A stretch of DNA of 33,057 bases from IMG/VR virus record IMGVR_UViG_3300020061_000055, positions 1-33,057 of that record. One strand, 5' to 3'. Made by a program: the position numbers and the translations under genes. Under the pieces are notes generated by a model. That model saw only the letters and a list, made by a program, of their open reading frames with translations, did not search any database and was not told the DNA's origin. Below are positions 6,124-14,441 of the stretch, piece after piece (within the stretch, counting starts at the first letter, position 1; each line of letters opens with the position of its first letter). The DNA comes from a virus.

Positions 6124-6413
6124 GCCCATGAGTCTACTATTGACCCTTTCGAGTATTATTCGCCTATTAGAACTAATTGCCTAAGCATTCGGTCCACTAG
6201 TAGACGGAGACATCCCTTTATTTTACAGCCGGGATTTAAGCTGTGCTGCAAATCTAGTTATAGCCTATTGGCTAGTATTATGCATCTATACTGTTATACC
6301 ATTCCTGCGTTAGTGGCTGGCTGCGGCTTGCATGAGTTTCGCGCCATCCGTTTGAATCCTTCCGACATACTATACTATAGCATGGCTGATGCCATCTTTA
6401 TATTCCCATAAGT

Positions 6414-6518
6414 CCTTTAGAATCAACAACTTACATATTTGGTATGTCGACGGTAATACCGCGTTTGGGTGACTTTTATACTGGAAGTCACGTATATTCT
6501 ATAAACCCTTTAGAATCA
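6414..6518. repeat. 12-bp direct repeat CCTTTAGAATCA, two copies
   Basis: Identical copies at 6414-6425 and 6507-6518, 93 bp apart. The hairpin GTGACTT/AAGTCAC (6469-6491, 9-base loop) lies between them. Confidence 0.55.
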
Positions 6519-6540
6519 GTATGTTACAGCATTCTGTTAT

Positions 6541-6678
6541 ATGCCCTAATGCAATACTGTGCAATTCTGAACGCTCGGGTAAATGCCCTAATATATGAGT
6601 GCAATAGCATGCAGTATTGTATACAAATTAGGTCATTTAACCAATGCACACAACTGCATGAATAATAAATTAGGTCAT
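6541..6678. repeat. Phased repeats with 42-bp period (iteron-like)
   Basis: ATGCCCTAAT occurs at 6541-6550 and again at 6583-6592. AAATTAGGTCAT occurs at 6625-6636 and 6667-6678. Each step is 42 bp, four helical turns. CCTAAT in the first pair is the inverse of ATTAGG in the second, so the array is two direct copies facing two inverted copies. TGCAAT is also repeated inside (6550, 6560, 6600). Helical phasing suggests a protein that binds one face of the DNA. Confidence 0.55.
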
Positions 6679-6839
6679 ACCCCCATATGCCTCTTTTAGA
6701 TAAGTTCTGGCACGAAAATTGCGGAGGTGGACTTAACTGAGAGAGGGTAATTTAATTAATTCTAATAGGTAAAAGATGTTAAATGGTAAAGGTTAGAATT
6801 ATAATTAAAAATTCCTATCGATCCAGATTTGGGACGGGC

Positions 6840-6868
6840 TTGACAAGATCGATTGAATGTGCTATACT
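6840..6868 (+). promoter_or_regulatory. Sigma70-type promoter of the late (packaging/structure) operon
   Basis: TTGACA (6840-6845), a 17-base spacer and TATACT (6863-6868). The word TTGACAAG at the -35 is shared with the leftward promoter at 3702-3730. Transcription from near 6875 gives a leader of about 140 bases before the small terminase gene. It is the only clear promoter seen upstream of the long plus-strand operon. Confidence 0.85.
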
Positions 6869-7016
6869 GTCTGTATCGGGTAGTGTAATGAATTTAGGAT
6901 TAACAACTTTTTAAGACTATAGTATTATGATTATTAATCGATAATTTACCAATCAGTTTTTATGGAATTCACTATCATCAGTCCAATGCACTTACAAATA
7001 CATGGCTAGGAATTAA

Positions 7017-7523
7017 ATGAATATCTTTCTAAAAGAAGATGAACTTGAGGAAATCAATCCTCTTAAGGAATCTCAGGATAAAGGAATAACTATTAATCCT
7101 CATAAGTCTGAAGGTAGACCGACTAAGGAGAATGAGATTCCTGATAGTATTAAGGAGATTATAGCAATTGATGCTATTAATACTTCATCAAGAGATGCTG
7201 CTGCATTGCATGGAATTGGTAGGAATAGAGCCAATGATTTAACTAATGGAATAGGGATAAAAGATCCTGATATTAGGGCACGAGTATTAGATGTCAAGCA
7301 TGGTATTCAGGATGCAGCAATAACTAAACTAATGGATACTCTGGAATTGATTGATCCGAGAGAATTGGATTCAGTTAAGGAAAGAGTAATGGTATTGAAT
7401 AGTTTAAGTAATCTAGTTGATAAACTATCAGGTGATGGGGGTAAGGATGTTAAGCAGGTTCACTTGCATATGTATGCACCTAATATGAAAAAGGAAGCTG
7501 ACTACGATGTAATTGAGGCCTAA
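7017..7523 (+). CDS. terS: Probable terminase small subunit (168 aa)
   Basis: The small terminase subunit recognises phage DNA and loads the large subunit for packaging. Position directly before the large terminase, size, and a central helix-turn-helix-like segment (SSRDAAALHGIGRNRANDL, about residues 57-75) support this. The segment after it (DPDIRARVLDVKHGIQDAA, then LIDPRELDSVKERVMVLNSL) is all-helical, as expected for oligomerisation. AGGA lies 6 bases before the ATG. Sequence alone does not prove the assignment, because these proteins diverge strongly. Confidence 0.7.
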   Translation: MNIFLKEDELEEINPLKESQDKGITINPHKSEGRPTKENEIPDSIKEIIAIDAINTSSRDAAALHGIGRNRANDLTNGIGIKDPDIRARVLDVKHGIQDAAITKLMDTLELIDPRELDSVKERVMVLNSLSNLVDKLSGDGGKDVKQVHLHMYAPNMKKEADYDVIEA

Positions 7524-7524
7524 T

Positions 7525-7674
7525 ATGATTATCATAATTCTTCTTCTATTATTGTTACTTGGTGGAGGTGGATATTATAGAGGTGGTCCATTAGTTGGAG
7601 GAGGTGGAGTAGGATTAGTATTGATTATTATTTTCGTTCTTTGGGCTACAGGTTACTTGCGTAGAGATATTTAA
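7525..7674 (+). CDS. Small glycine-rich membrane protein, DUF3309-like (49 aa)
   Basis: The protein is a leucine/isoleucine run (residues 2-12), a glycine-rich middle (GGGGYYRGGPLVGGGGVG) and a second hydrophobic stretch (LVLIIIFVLWATGYL) ending RRDI. This hydrophobic-glycine-hydrophobic layout resembles the DUF3309 family of tiny membrane proteins, recognised from memory only. It sits between the two terminase genes, starting 1 bp after one stop and overlapping the next start by one base. A role in lysis or membrane association is possible but unproved. Confidence 0.65.
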   Translation: MIIIILLLLLLLGGGGYYRGGPLVGGGGVGLVLIIIFVLWATGYLRRDI

Positions 7675-9329
7675 TGGCCTCATCGGTAATGATGGGAGAT
7701 CCTGGTAATGATTTTATCAAGATAGTCCCACATAAAGTTCAAGAGGCATTACTTCAGATTCCTGATACAGTCTACGAGGCCCTATATGGGGGCGCCGCAT
7801 ATGGCGGTAAGAGTTTTATTCTCACCCTATTACCCCTAATCAGGGGATTCTACAAATATAGAGGATTTAAGGGTCTTCTCTTACGAAGAGAAATGACCGA
7901 TTTGGAAAAGGAAGTAATCCGTCTTAGTAAAGATTATTTTCCTTTAACTGGTGCCAAGTATAATGAGACTAAGCATAGTTGGCACTGGCCTGAGTATGGA
8001 TCATATTTTGATTTTTCCCATATTCAACACCTAAAGGATGTTAAGGCATACGATACAGCGCAGTATAATTATGCCGCATTTGATGAGCTTACACACTTTG
8101 AAGAACCAATGTATCGCTATTTTGTGGGCTCCCGTGTTCGTCCCAGTAGTTCTTTTAATATTGCTATTGTTCGTAACGGTTCCAATCCTGGTGGCATTGG
8201 GCAAACTTTTGTTTATAACAGGTTTGTTAGGCCCTGTGAAGCAGGATATAAAATTATTAAGGATAAAATAACTGGATTAAGAAGAATATATATTCCATGT
8301 TTGCCACAGGATAATCCTTATGGAATGGCATATGATCCAGACTATTTACAGAAGTTAGAGATACTACCGGAAGCAGAGAAGAGAGCTAAGAAATATGGAG
8401 ATTGGCATGCATTTGAAGGTTCGGTCTTTATTTCATTTAGACCATTTCGATTTCCTGATGAACCTGATAATGCTCTGCACATTTGTGAATATTTTAATAT
8501 TCCTGAATGGTGGCCCAGAATACTATGTGTTGATTGGGGTAAGCGTGCAATGTGTCATGCATTGTGGGCTGCTATATCTCCTAATAACAGATTATACATC
8601 TATCGTGAACGCGCCTGGAAAGGTGTTGATGTTCCCTTTTGGGCAACAGAAATTGGACAAGCAAGTGAATATGAGAATATCGTAACATTTGTATTATGTG
8701 GTTCTGGTTGGCAGGAACATGGAACAGCAACTACTATAGCATCACAAGTTGCTAAGTATGCTGGTATGGTTCCAGTAACTAGTGAAAATACTCCAGGTAG
8801 TAGAATAAGCACATTACAATTGGTTCAAGATTTCCTTAGGTGGGAACAGAAACCACGAAGAGAACAAAATGAATTTTATGAACATGATAAAGCACAGGAA
8901 ATATATAGAAGATTAGGAGATGAAGCATTAAAGAATTACATGAATAGTTTCAAGCCTTATGAGGAAGAAACTAATCTACCAATAATACAAATATTAGGAT
9001 TACAAAATAAATCAGCAGATTGTGTAGCGCCAGTATTAGTTGAGACTATTCCAGTCTGTGTTTATGATGATAAGAAAACTGAGGACATTGCGGAATTTAA
9101 TGGAGATGATCCTATTGATAATCTCCGTTATCTTTGTAAGTTTGCTAATCGTTATATGAATGGTTTGCTAGGTGAGGAAGTTGAAAGACGTAAGAGAGTT
9201 CAGGAAGTAATAGAAGATTATCATAATAATTCAGACACTAATCAATTTTATCGTAGGATGGAACACCTTGAAGCACAGAATAAAGCAGTTCAATTTGGTG
9301 TTAGGAGAATGGCTTCGAGGCGTCATTAA
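7674..9329 (+). CDS. terL: Terminase large subunit (551 aa)
   Basis: This is the ATPase/nuclease motor that pumps DNA into the prohead and cuts it. The ATPase part shows a deviant Walker A GGAAYGGKS (residues 39-47, K46), an adenine/arginine segment LLLRREM (68-74), Walker B with catalytic glutamate AAFDELTHF (134-142, D137 E138) and the coupling-type motif NGSNPGG (168-174). GDWHAFEGSVF (242-252) marks the linker into the nuclease domain, whose first strand carries the acidic residue in ILCVDWGK (D287). Length is normal for phage large terminases. The ATG overlaps the stop of the small membrane gene. Confidence 0.93.
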   Translation: MASSVMMGDPGNDFIKIVPHKVQEALLQIPDTVYEALYGGAAYGGKSFILTLLPLIRGFYKYRGFKGLLLRREMTDLEKEVIRLSKDYFPLTGAKYNETKHSWHWPEYGSYFDFSHIQHLKDVKAYDTAQYNYAAFDELTHFEEPMYRYFVGSRVRPSSSFNIAIVRNGSNPGGIGQTFVYNRFVRPCEAGYKIIKDKITGLRRIYIPCLPQDNPYGMAYDPDYLQKLEILPEAEKRAKKYGDWHAFEGSVFISFRPFRFPDEPDNALHICEYFNIPEWWPRILCVDWGKRAMCHALWAAISPNNRLYIYRERAWKGVDVPFWATEIGQASEYENIVTFVLCGSGWQEHGTATTIASQVAKYAGMVPVTSENTPGSRISTLQLVQDFLRWEQKPRREQNEFYEHDKAQEIYRRLGDEALKNYMNSFKPYEEETNLPIIQILGLQNKSADCVAPVLVETIPVCVYDDKKTEDIAEFNGDDPIDNLRYLCKFANRYMNGLLGEEVERRKRVQEVIEDYHNNSDTNQFYRRMEHLEAQNKAVQFGVRRMASRRH

Positions 9330-9369
9330 TCTAATCAATAGACCAAATAAGACTATTAGATTTCTAGAG

Positions 9370-9618
9370 ATGCTTAATGAGAATAATACGAGGCATATTA
9401 ATCATCTAGAAAATGAACTGAGATTCTTCAAAGAACAGAATACATTATTACTCAAACGATTAGGAATTACAGAAAGACTTAAGACAGAAATAGATACCAG
9501 TAAGATGGAGCCTATTGGAGGCTATAAATCTTTGAGAAGTCAGATTAGAGAAGCTGAAGAACTTTCTCGTATAGAATATCAGAAGATGGTAGAAGAGGGA
9601 TCAGATGAGTCTGTTTAA
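9370..9618 (+). CDS. Coiled-coil protein (82 aa)
   Basis: The frame is open from inside the end of the terminase gene (TTG 9268), but an ATG at 9370 gives an 82-residue protein beginning MLNENNTRHINHLENELRFF. Residues about 1-40 form a heptad-patterned coiled coil, followed by a charged helical segment (SLRSQIREAEELSRIEY). The segment before 9370 (RGVINLINRPNKTIRFLE) also looks coding, so a non-ATG start near 9295-9298 is possible. No family recognised. The place in the operon suggests a head or packaging accessory role. Confidence 0.6.
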   Translation: MLNENNTRHINHLENELRFFKEQNTLLLKRLGITERLKTEIDTSKMEPIGGYKSLRSQIREAEELSRIEYQKMVEEGSDESV

Positions 9619-9955
9619 TCCTTTCTCTAAGGGTAAAAAGAAAGTAACATCACCTACTCCTGCAGCAGGTATTGGTGCGGCTACTGATACAGGAAGTAAA
9701 CCTGTAATTCCAGAAGTTAAGAAGAAGAAAAAAGGTTTCTTCGGTAAGATGTTTAGTCCTATTACTAAGACAGTTAAAGCTGTAGATAAAGGTGTTAGGA
9801 AATCAGTAGATGCAGTTACTCCAGGACAAGGTTCTAAGGCCATACCATCATTGTGGGGTGGGGGCAAGGTAACTAAGACTGCACCTACTACTAATAGTGA
9901 TAGTAGTTTAGGTGATATAATGAAGAAAAAGAAGAAGATGGTTGAAGATGAGTAA
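9605..9955 (+). CDS. Lysine-rich late protein with WGGG motif (116 aa)
   Basis: Begins MSLFNPFSKGKKKV and is rich in K, P, S and T, with a basic block (EVKKKKKGFFGKMF, about residues 37-50) and a C-terminal KKKKKM. It carries the peptide AIPSLWGGGKVTK (about residues 79-91), closely matched in the next protein (ELPASMWGGGRIKK). The protein is probably largely disordered and positively charged, so binding DNA or an acidic head protein is possible. It overlaps the preceding gene by 14 bases and the next by 8. AGAGGG precedes its ATG. Confidence 0.7.
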   Translation: MSLFNPFSKGKKKVTSPTPAAGIGAATDTGSKPVIPEVKKKKKGFFGKMFSPITKTVKAVDKGVRKSVDAVTPGQGSKAIPSLWGGGKVTKTAPTTNSDSSLGDIMKKKKKMVEDE

Positions 9956-10220
9956 ATCAAAATACCGAACTACTGAGCCTTCTAAGACTAGAAATAGGAG
10001 TTTAGGTTATCTTGATACTCCTGCTGAGACTAGAAAGAAATCAGAAGGCTCAATCGACAAAGACATAGAACTTCCAGCATCTATGTGGGGTGGAGGAAGA
10101 ATTAAAAAGATTAGTGAAGAAGATAGAGAAAAACTAAGAAATCAAAAGAATAATCTAACATACAAAACAGCACAATCTGCTTTAACTAAAGAGATGAAAA
10201 AAAGATCATCAAAAGATTAA
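9948..10220 (+). CDS. Basic late protein sharing the WGGG motif (90 aa)
   Basis: Starts at ATG 9948 (an upstream TTG frame start is unlikely) and begins MSKSKYRTTEPSKTRNRSLG. It is rich in K, R and S. Near residue 45 the motif LPASMWGGGRIKK repeats the pattern seen in the upstream protein. The C-terminal half is a charged helix (EEDREKLRNQKNNLTYK). No enzyme motif is present. The shared motif suggests that both proteins bind the same partner, perhaps the portal or terminase, but this is inference. Confidence 0.68.
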   Translation: MSKSKYRTTEPSKTRNRSLGYLDTPAETRKKSEGSIDKDIELPASMWGGGRIKKISEEDREKLRNQKNNLTYKTAQSALTKEMKKRSSKD

Positions 10221-10260
10221 TTCAATGAGACGAAAATCAATTGAAAAGGAAGGTATTCCA

Positions 10261-10851
10261 ATGGTGAATGAACCAATTAAACTTGATGCCAAGACTGAAC
10301 AACCTCCAGTAGCTGATCCTAAAGTTGTAGATAAACTGGGAGCACATTCTCTTTCATCTCCTACACAAAAAGAGTCTGATGATCTAGCTAAAACTATTTT
10401 TCACGAGACGACAGAAAAGGATGGAGTTAAGACGGTTGTTAGTGCTATTAACAAGGAAGAGGCAGAAAAATCAAAAGAACGACTTGCCAAGGTTCCTGAA
10501 TTCAGAAATGAAACTCAGAGTCTTACTGGGACTCCTGGTAATACTAATCTTACTGAGCATGGTAGGCTTGCTGGTGATAAGTCTATTAGAAGTAAGAAAA
10601 CCCTTGCAGAATTGAATGCTGAATTGGAAGTTAAATCAGGACCAAATCCTACTCCTAATAGGGAAGGAAATGAACTTCTGAGAGCTACCAATGGTATTAC
10701 AGATCAACAGAAGATGTTTATTAACGAAGATACTAATGGTATGGCAGATGAAATTGACAATTTCATTAAGGATAAGAATCTATCAGAAGAAGAGAAGAAA
10801 CGAAGATTGGAGAGTATTAGGGATAGGCTTAGAAGCACTGCATCAGTTTAA
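10261..10851 (+). CDS. Hydrophilic late protein, unknown (196 aa)
   Basis: The ATG at 10261 is chosen because GGAAGG lies 7 bases upstream. A frame start at 10225 has no ribosome site. The protein is polar and low in hydrophobic residues, with helices near the C-terminus (SEEEKKRRLESIRDRLR). It has no cysteine cluster or enzyme motif. The composition suits a flexible head-associated or scaffold-like protein. It precedes the portal gene by one small gene. Confidence 0.68.
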   Translation: MVNEPIKLDAKTEQPPVADPKVVDKLGAHSLSSPTQKESDDLAKTIFHETTEKDGVKTVVSAINKEEAEKSKERLAKVPEFRNETQSLTGTPGNTNLTEHGRLAGDKSIRSKKTLAELNAELEVKSGPNPTPNREGNELLRATNGITDQQKMFINEDTNGMADEIDNFIKDKNLSEEEKKRRLESIRDRLRSTASV

Positions 10852-10873
10852 TTTACTCAAGCAGGACTAGTTC

Positions 10874-11092
10874 ATGTTAACTCCTACACAAGCACTTGCC
10901 GTTATCATTAAGTTGCATCCAGCAGCTCAAGAAATGGCTAAAGTTATTGAGAGTATTAGATTAGAGATGGAAGGAAAAGGAATTAGTCCTGCTAGAGCTC
11001 CTGTAGTTATTATGAGATTGTTGGAGGTGGAAAGTAAATTAAGACAATTAGGGGCAGATCAAAATAATCCTATTCCTTGGATTCCTTTATAA
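10874..11092 (+). CDS. Small helical protein before the portal (72 aa)
   Basis: MLTPTQALAVIIKLHPAAQE begins a protein of two or three helices with regular hydrophobic spacing (IRLEMEGKGISPARAPVVIM) and a proline-rich end (NNPIPWIPL). The stop shares one base with the portal start (TAATG), so translation is probably coupled. No family recognised. AGGA upstream of the ATG supports this start. Confidence 0.65.
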   Translation: MLTPTQALAVIIKLHPAAQEMAKVIESIRLEMEGKGISPARAPVVIMRLLEVESKLRQLGADQNNPIPWIPL

Positions 11093-13287
11093 TGGCTAGT
11101 GTAGGAACAACAAAGACTTATGGACTAGTTAATCTAGATAATGATTTGGTAGATCTCGTTTTAGAATTGAGTAAGGAATACGATAAGGAAGACAGACAAG
11201 AAAGAGATAATAACCGTCCTTTATGGATGAAACTTGAATCTTATTTTGAAGGTGTTCAAAGAATTTATTGGGATCAAGTTGCGAGGGATTATCGTAGTCT
11301 AGATGCAACGCCAGGCAATCAGACTATGAGACACTATGACAAAATTATCAATATATACCGAGCGCACGGAGAATCTATTATCGCAGCATTATCAGTTAAG
11401 ACTCCGTCTGCAATTTTCTACCCTAACGATGCTGATGTTGAGGCTGATATTACAACGGCGAAGGTTTGCATTAAAATTAAACAAGAAATCGAACGACATA
11501 ATGAAGCAATAATGCTTCTTATTCGTATTCTTGTCATTTTGTGGAATCAGGGAACTGTAGCAGCTTATATTTATAATAGAAGGAACTCAAAATTCGGAAC
11601 TTATACAACACCTGTTCATGGTGATAAGGCTGTAATAAATACAGTATTATTAAATTGTCCTGAATGTGGAAATAACATTGATGAGATAGTTTCTAAAAAT
11701 GAAAAAGCGAAAATACCGGAAGAAGCTAAAACTTGTCCAGTTTGTGGATATCATGGTATTCCGATTCAAGACGAATATAATGAAGAAGTTGCAGATATTA
11801 TCGGTGCAAAATTACAGCCTAAATCTAGAACTCAAATAGAAGTATATAGTCCTTTATTTGTTTATTTGCCATTTTATGCCCGAAAACAAGAACACATTCC
11901 ATATTTAAGATTGAAGTTCGAGCAGCATTATTCAGCACTTAAAAATCTTTATCCTAAACTAAAGAAAAAGGGATTTACTTCTAAGATTGATGCTCAGAAT
12001 GCAGAAGAACGCGGAATTAATATTGGAGTAAATCATAGTAATCTATCAACTGTAGAATGTCTCTGGATTAGACCTTGGGGATATGATTTACTCGATGGTA
12101 AGGATGATGAGATTAAGAGACTTAGAAAGAAATATCCTGATGGAGTTTATGCTATTATCATTGATGATCAACTTGTTGAAATAAATAACGAGGCGCTCGA
12201 TGATCATTGGGCTATTTCTGCGAATCCTTTAAGCACTTATATTCATGGACAGCCACTTGGAAAACCTCTAGCGCCTATTCAGGATTTAGAAAATGAAATA
12301 GTTGATTTACAAATAGAAACATTCGAACATTCTATTCCTGAGACATTTGCTAGGGGCGATGTATTAGACTTTAATAAATATAGTCAATCTAAAGCTGCAC
12401 CAGGAATGATTTATCCTGCTATGACTCCAGCAGATGGGGCTAGCATAGGAGATTCATTTCATACTCTAAAGACTGCAACACTATCAGAAGAGGCTGATCT
12501 TTTCCATAGGAAATTAGATGATAAAGGACAATTCGTATCTGGTTCCTTTCCTTCTATTTATGGTGGCCCTGCTACTAGTGGCTCCAAAACTGCTAGAGAG
12601 TATACTGAATCTCGTGCTATGGCCTTGCAGCGATTAAGTATACCTTGGAATACATTAAAGAATCTTTGGGCTGATATCATGTCTAAGGCAGTTCCTCTGG
12701 CAATTCATGCTATGAGGGAGACTGGAGAGAATGAGAAGATTGTAGAGAAAGGTAAGACTGGATTCATAAATACTTGGATTAGACAAGAAGATTTGGATGG
12801 TAAGATTGGTAGAGTTGAGGCTGATGTAGAAGAAGATTTACCACAAAGTGCAGGTCAGCTTAAAGATCTTATTATTCAACTTCTTGGTCTTAAAGATGAT
12901 TACATTAGTGAGGCCATGTATCATCCTCAGAATTTGCCTCTCATTACAAAAGCACTCGGAGCGCCTGATTTTTATATACCTAATGCAGATGATAGAGATA
13001 AACAATATCAGGAATTCGTAGATTTACTTAATGGAATTCCAGTAGAGGTAGATCCTGAGATAGATGATAATGAGGTAGAGGCTGAAGTTTGTAGAACATT
13101 CTTAGTATCTGCTACAGGATTAATGTTAAAGAAAAGTAATCCTGAAGGTAGGAAGATGATTGAAGAGCATTATAAGGCTCATATAGAGGCTGCTAAGATG
13201 AAAAGTATGGAACAACAACCAGTAGATCCTAATGCACCCAGTCCAGGACCTGTAAATCCTGAAGGAGAGCAAAATGTTCCTCAATGA
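11092..13287 (+). CDS. Portal protein with an inserted zinc ribbon (731 aa)
   Basis: The portal forms the 12-fold ring through which DNA enters and leaves the head. Assignment rests on position (after terminase, before scaffold and capsid), on length, and on sequence features: N-terminal helices (YDKEDRQERDNNRPLW), the IRILVILWNQGTVAAYIYN segment, and a C-terminal stem/wing region (KAVPLAIHAMRETGENEK) with a disordered polar tail. Unusually, residues 189-218 hold CPEC and CPVC pairs, a zinc ribbon inserted in the N-terminal half. The start at 11092 is preferred over a TTG at 11077 because it overlaps the previous stop. Confidence 0.82.
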   Translation: MASVGTTKTYGLVNLDNDLVDLVLELSKEYDKEDRQERDNNRPLWMKLESYFEGVQRIYWDQVARDYRSLDATPGNQTMRHYDKIINIYRAHGESIIAALSVKTPSAIFYPNDADVEADITTAKVCIKIKQEIERHNEAIMLLIRILVILWNQGTVAAYIYNRRNSKFGTYTTPVHGDKAVINTVLLNCPECGNNIDEIVSKNEKAKIPEEAKTCPVCGYHGIPIQDEYNEEVADIIGAKLQPKSRTQIEVYSPLFVYLPFYARKQEHIPYLRLKFEQHYSALKNLYPKLKKKGFTSKIDAQNAEERGINIGVNHSNLSTVECLWIRPWGYDLLDGKDDEIKRLRKKYPDGVYAIIIDDQLVEINNEALDDHWAISANPLSTYIHGQPLGKPLAPIQDLENEIVDLQIETFEHSIPETFARGDVLDFNKYSQSKAAPGMIYPAMTPADGASIGDSFHTLKTATLSEEADLFHRKLDDKGQFVSGSFPSIYGGPATSGSKTAREYTESRAMALQRLSIPWNTLKNLWADIMSKAVPLAIHAMRETGENEKIVEKGKTGFINTWIRQEDLDGKIGRVEADVEEDLPQSAGQLKDLIIQLLGLKDDYISEAMYHPQNLPLITKALGAPDFYIPNADDRDKQYQEFVDLLNGIPVEVDPEIDDNEVEAEVCRTFLVSATGLMLKKSNPEGRKMIEEHYKAHIEAAKMKSMEQQPVDPNAPSPGPVNPEGEQNVPQ

Positions 13288-14431
13288 TATTTTGAATAGT
13301 CTATTATTTTATCCTCCTGATAGTTCTGGAGGAGATGAAGAATTAAAAATAGATGATGAAAATGAATTAAAGGATGAAGATGAAGATAACGAAGAAGGCG
13401 AAAAGGAAGATGAGGAAGATGAGGATAAAGATGAGAAGGAAGATGATGAAGAAGAACTTCAATTAACTAGAGTAGAATTCAAAGATATTAAAGGAAAATA
13501 TCCTCAGTTCTTTAAGGATTTTCCAGAACTTAAACATGCTTTTTTCCGTGAACAGCAATTTACTGAAATATTTCCTACAGTAGAAGATGCTAAAAGAGCA
13601 TCTGAAGCTCAGAATGCATATGAGGAGATTACAGCTGCTGTAATTGATGGAGATGTAGATAAGTTTCTTTCTGAACTCGAATCTGAAAGTAAAGATGGAT
13701 TAGAGAATTTTGCTAAGAACTTCATGCCTTCATTACAGAAGACTAATAAAGATCTTTATTTTGAGATAATTGGACCCCAGGTTGCAACGTTTATTAGAAA
13801 CGTATATGCTCATGGAACTAGAGATAAAGATGACAATATTAAGAATGCTGCCAAGATAGTCCATAAGATGATCTTTGGTGGTGCCTATGAGGATGTTGAA
13901 AAGGATGTTCCTCTAATTAATATTGAATCTAAGAAGGATGATAAGATAGAGAAAGATAAAGCAGAATACTTTAGCACCAAATATAATAATCTATATAAGG
14001 AAGTTACTGAAACTTGCTATAACAAACTAGATGAAGAGATTGGTAAGGGTCTAATAGATCTTAAGGGTAAACAAGGATTGGTTAGGATTCTATCTAAGGA
14101 TATTAGGGGTAGAGTTCTTGAGGAATTAGAAAAAGATTCTGCATATATGGGCAGAATGCAGGCTTTATGGAAACGAGAACAAAGAAATGGATTTTCTGGA
14201 ACACTTAAAAGTTCATTATCAACATTATTCTTGGCTAAAGCTAAAACAGTATTACCTAAGATAAGAATGGAAGTTCGTAGAGAGGCTTTAGGTAAAGAAA
14301 TTAAAGAGGATAAAGAAGAAAAGGAAACTACTAGACTTTCAGGAGGAAAAGAATCTGGTGGTAAAGGTAAACAAATGACTCCACTGCGTGCTAAAGAAGA
14401 AAGACTATCTACTCGACAGATACTTGATTAG
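13274..14431 (+). CDS. Probable scaffolding protein (385 aa)
   Basis: Scaffold proteins guide capsid assembly and then leave or are digested. This one lies between portal and capsid genes, is highly charged, and has a long aspartate/glutamate-rich stretch (about residues 20-62) followed by helical segments and a basic, glycine-rich C-terminus (GGKESGGKGKQMTPLR). Basic C-terminal ends of scaffolds often contact the acidic inner capsid surface. No protease motif was seen. The start lies inside the end of the portal gene (14-base overlap). Confidence 0.72.
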   Translation: MFLNDILNSLLFYPPDSSGGDEELKIDDENELKDEDEDNEEGEKEDEEDEDKDEKEDDEEELQLTRVEFKDIKGKYPQFFKDFPELKHAFFREQQFTEIFPTVEDAKRASEAQNAYEEITAAVIDGDVDKFLSELESESKDGLENFAKNFMPSLQKTNKDLYFEIIGPQVATFIRNVYAHGTRDKDDNIKNAAKIVHKMIFGGAYEDVEKDVPLINIESKKDDKIEKDKAEYFSTKYNNLYKEVTETCYNKLDEEIGKGLIDLKGKQGLVRILSKDIRGRVLEELEKDSAYMGRMQALWKREQRNGFSGTLKSSLSTLFLAKAKTVLPKIRMEVRREALGKEIKEDKEEKETTRLSGGKESGGKGKQMTPLRAKEERLSTRQILD

Positions 14432-14441
14432 GGTGAAAGTA

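Larger units (their letters stand above)
5927..6839. other. Gene-free central region
   Basis: Frames here (for example 6118-6411 from a TTG and 6444-6665 from an ATG) lack ribosome sites and have cysteine/tyrosine/serine-rich products unlike the other genes. What is visible is short repeats and hairpins, listed separately. No tRNA with a standard T-arm was found on either strand. Its place between the leftward genes and the terminase operon suits an origin, a packaging start or a switch region. Confidence 0.5.

Noticed and set aside
4141-6279. Shared words TGGCTAGTATT and CAATTAGGTG between the two gene-free regions as evidence of duplication
   Set aside because: Matches of 10-11 bases between two segments of about 1 kb are near chance in AT-rich DNA, and no longer alignment surrounds them.
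6118-6411. 97-aa plus-strand frame
   Set aside because: Starts with TTG, has no ribosome site, and is rich in serine, cysteine and tyrosine unlike the other proteins here.
6444-6665. 73-aa plus-strand frame
   Set aside because: It has an ATG but no Shine-Dalgarno. Its internal peptide repetition is explained by the 42-bp DNA repeats, and the composition is not protein-like.
5927-6839. Possible tRNA genes in the central gap
   Set aside because: Sequences resembling a T-arm (for example TTTGAATCC near 6350) lack the matching stems and acceptor on both strands.
6889-6915. Eight-residue leader peptide after the late promoter
   Set aside because: The frame MNLGLTTF lacks a clear ribosome site and nothing around it suggests attenuation.
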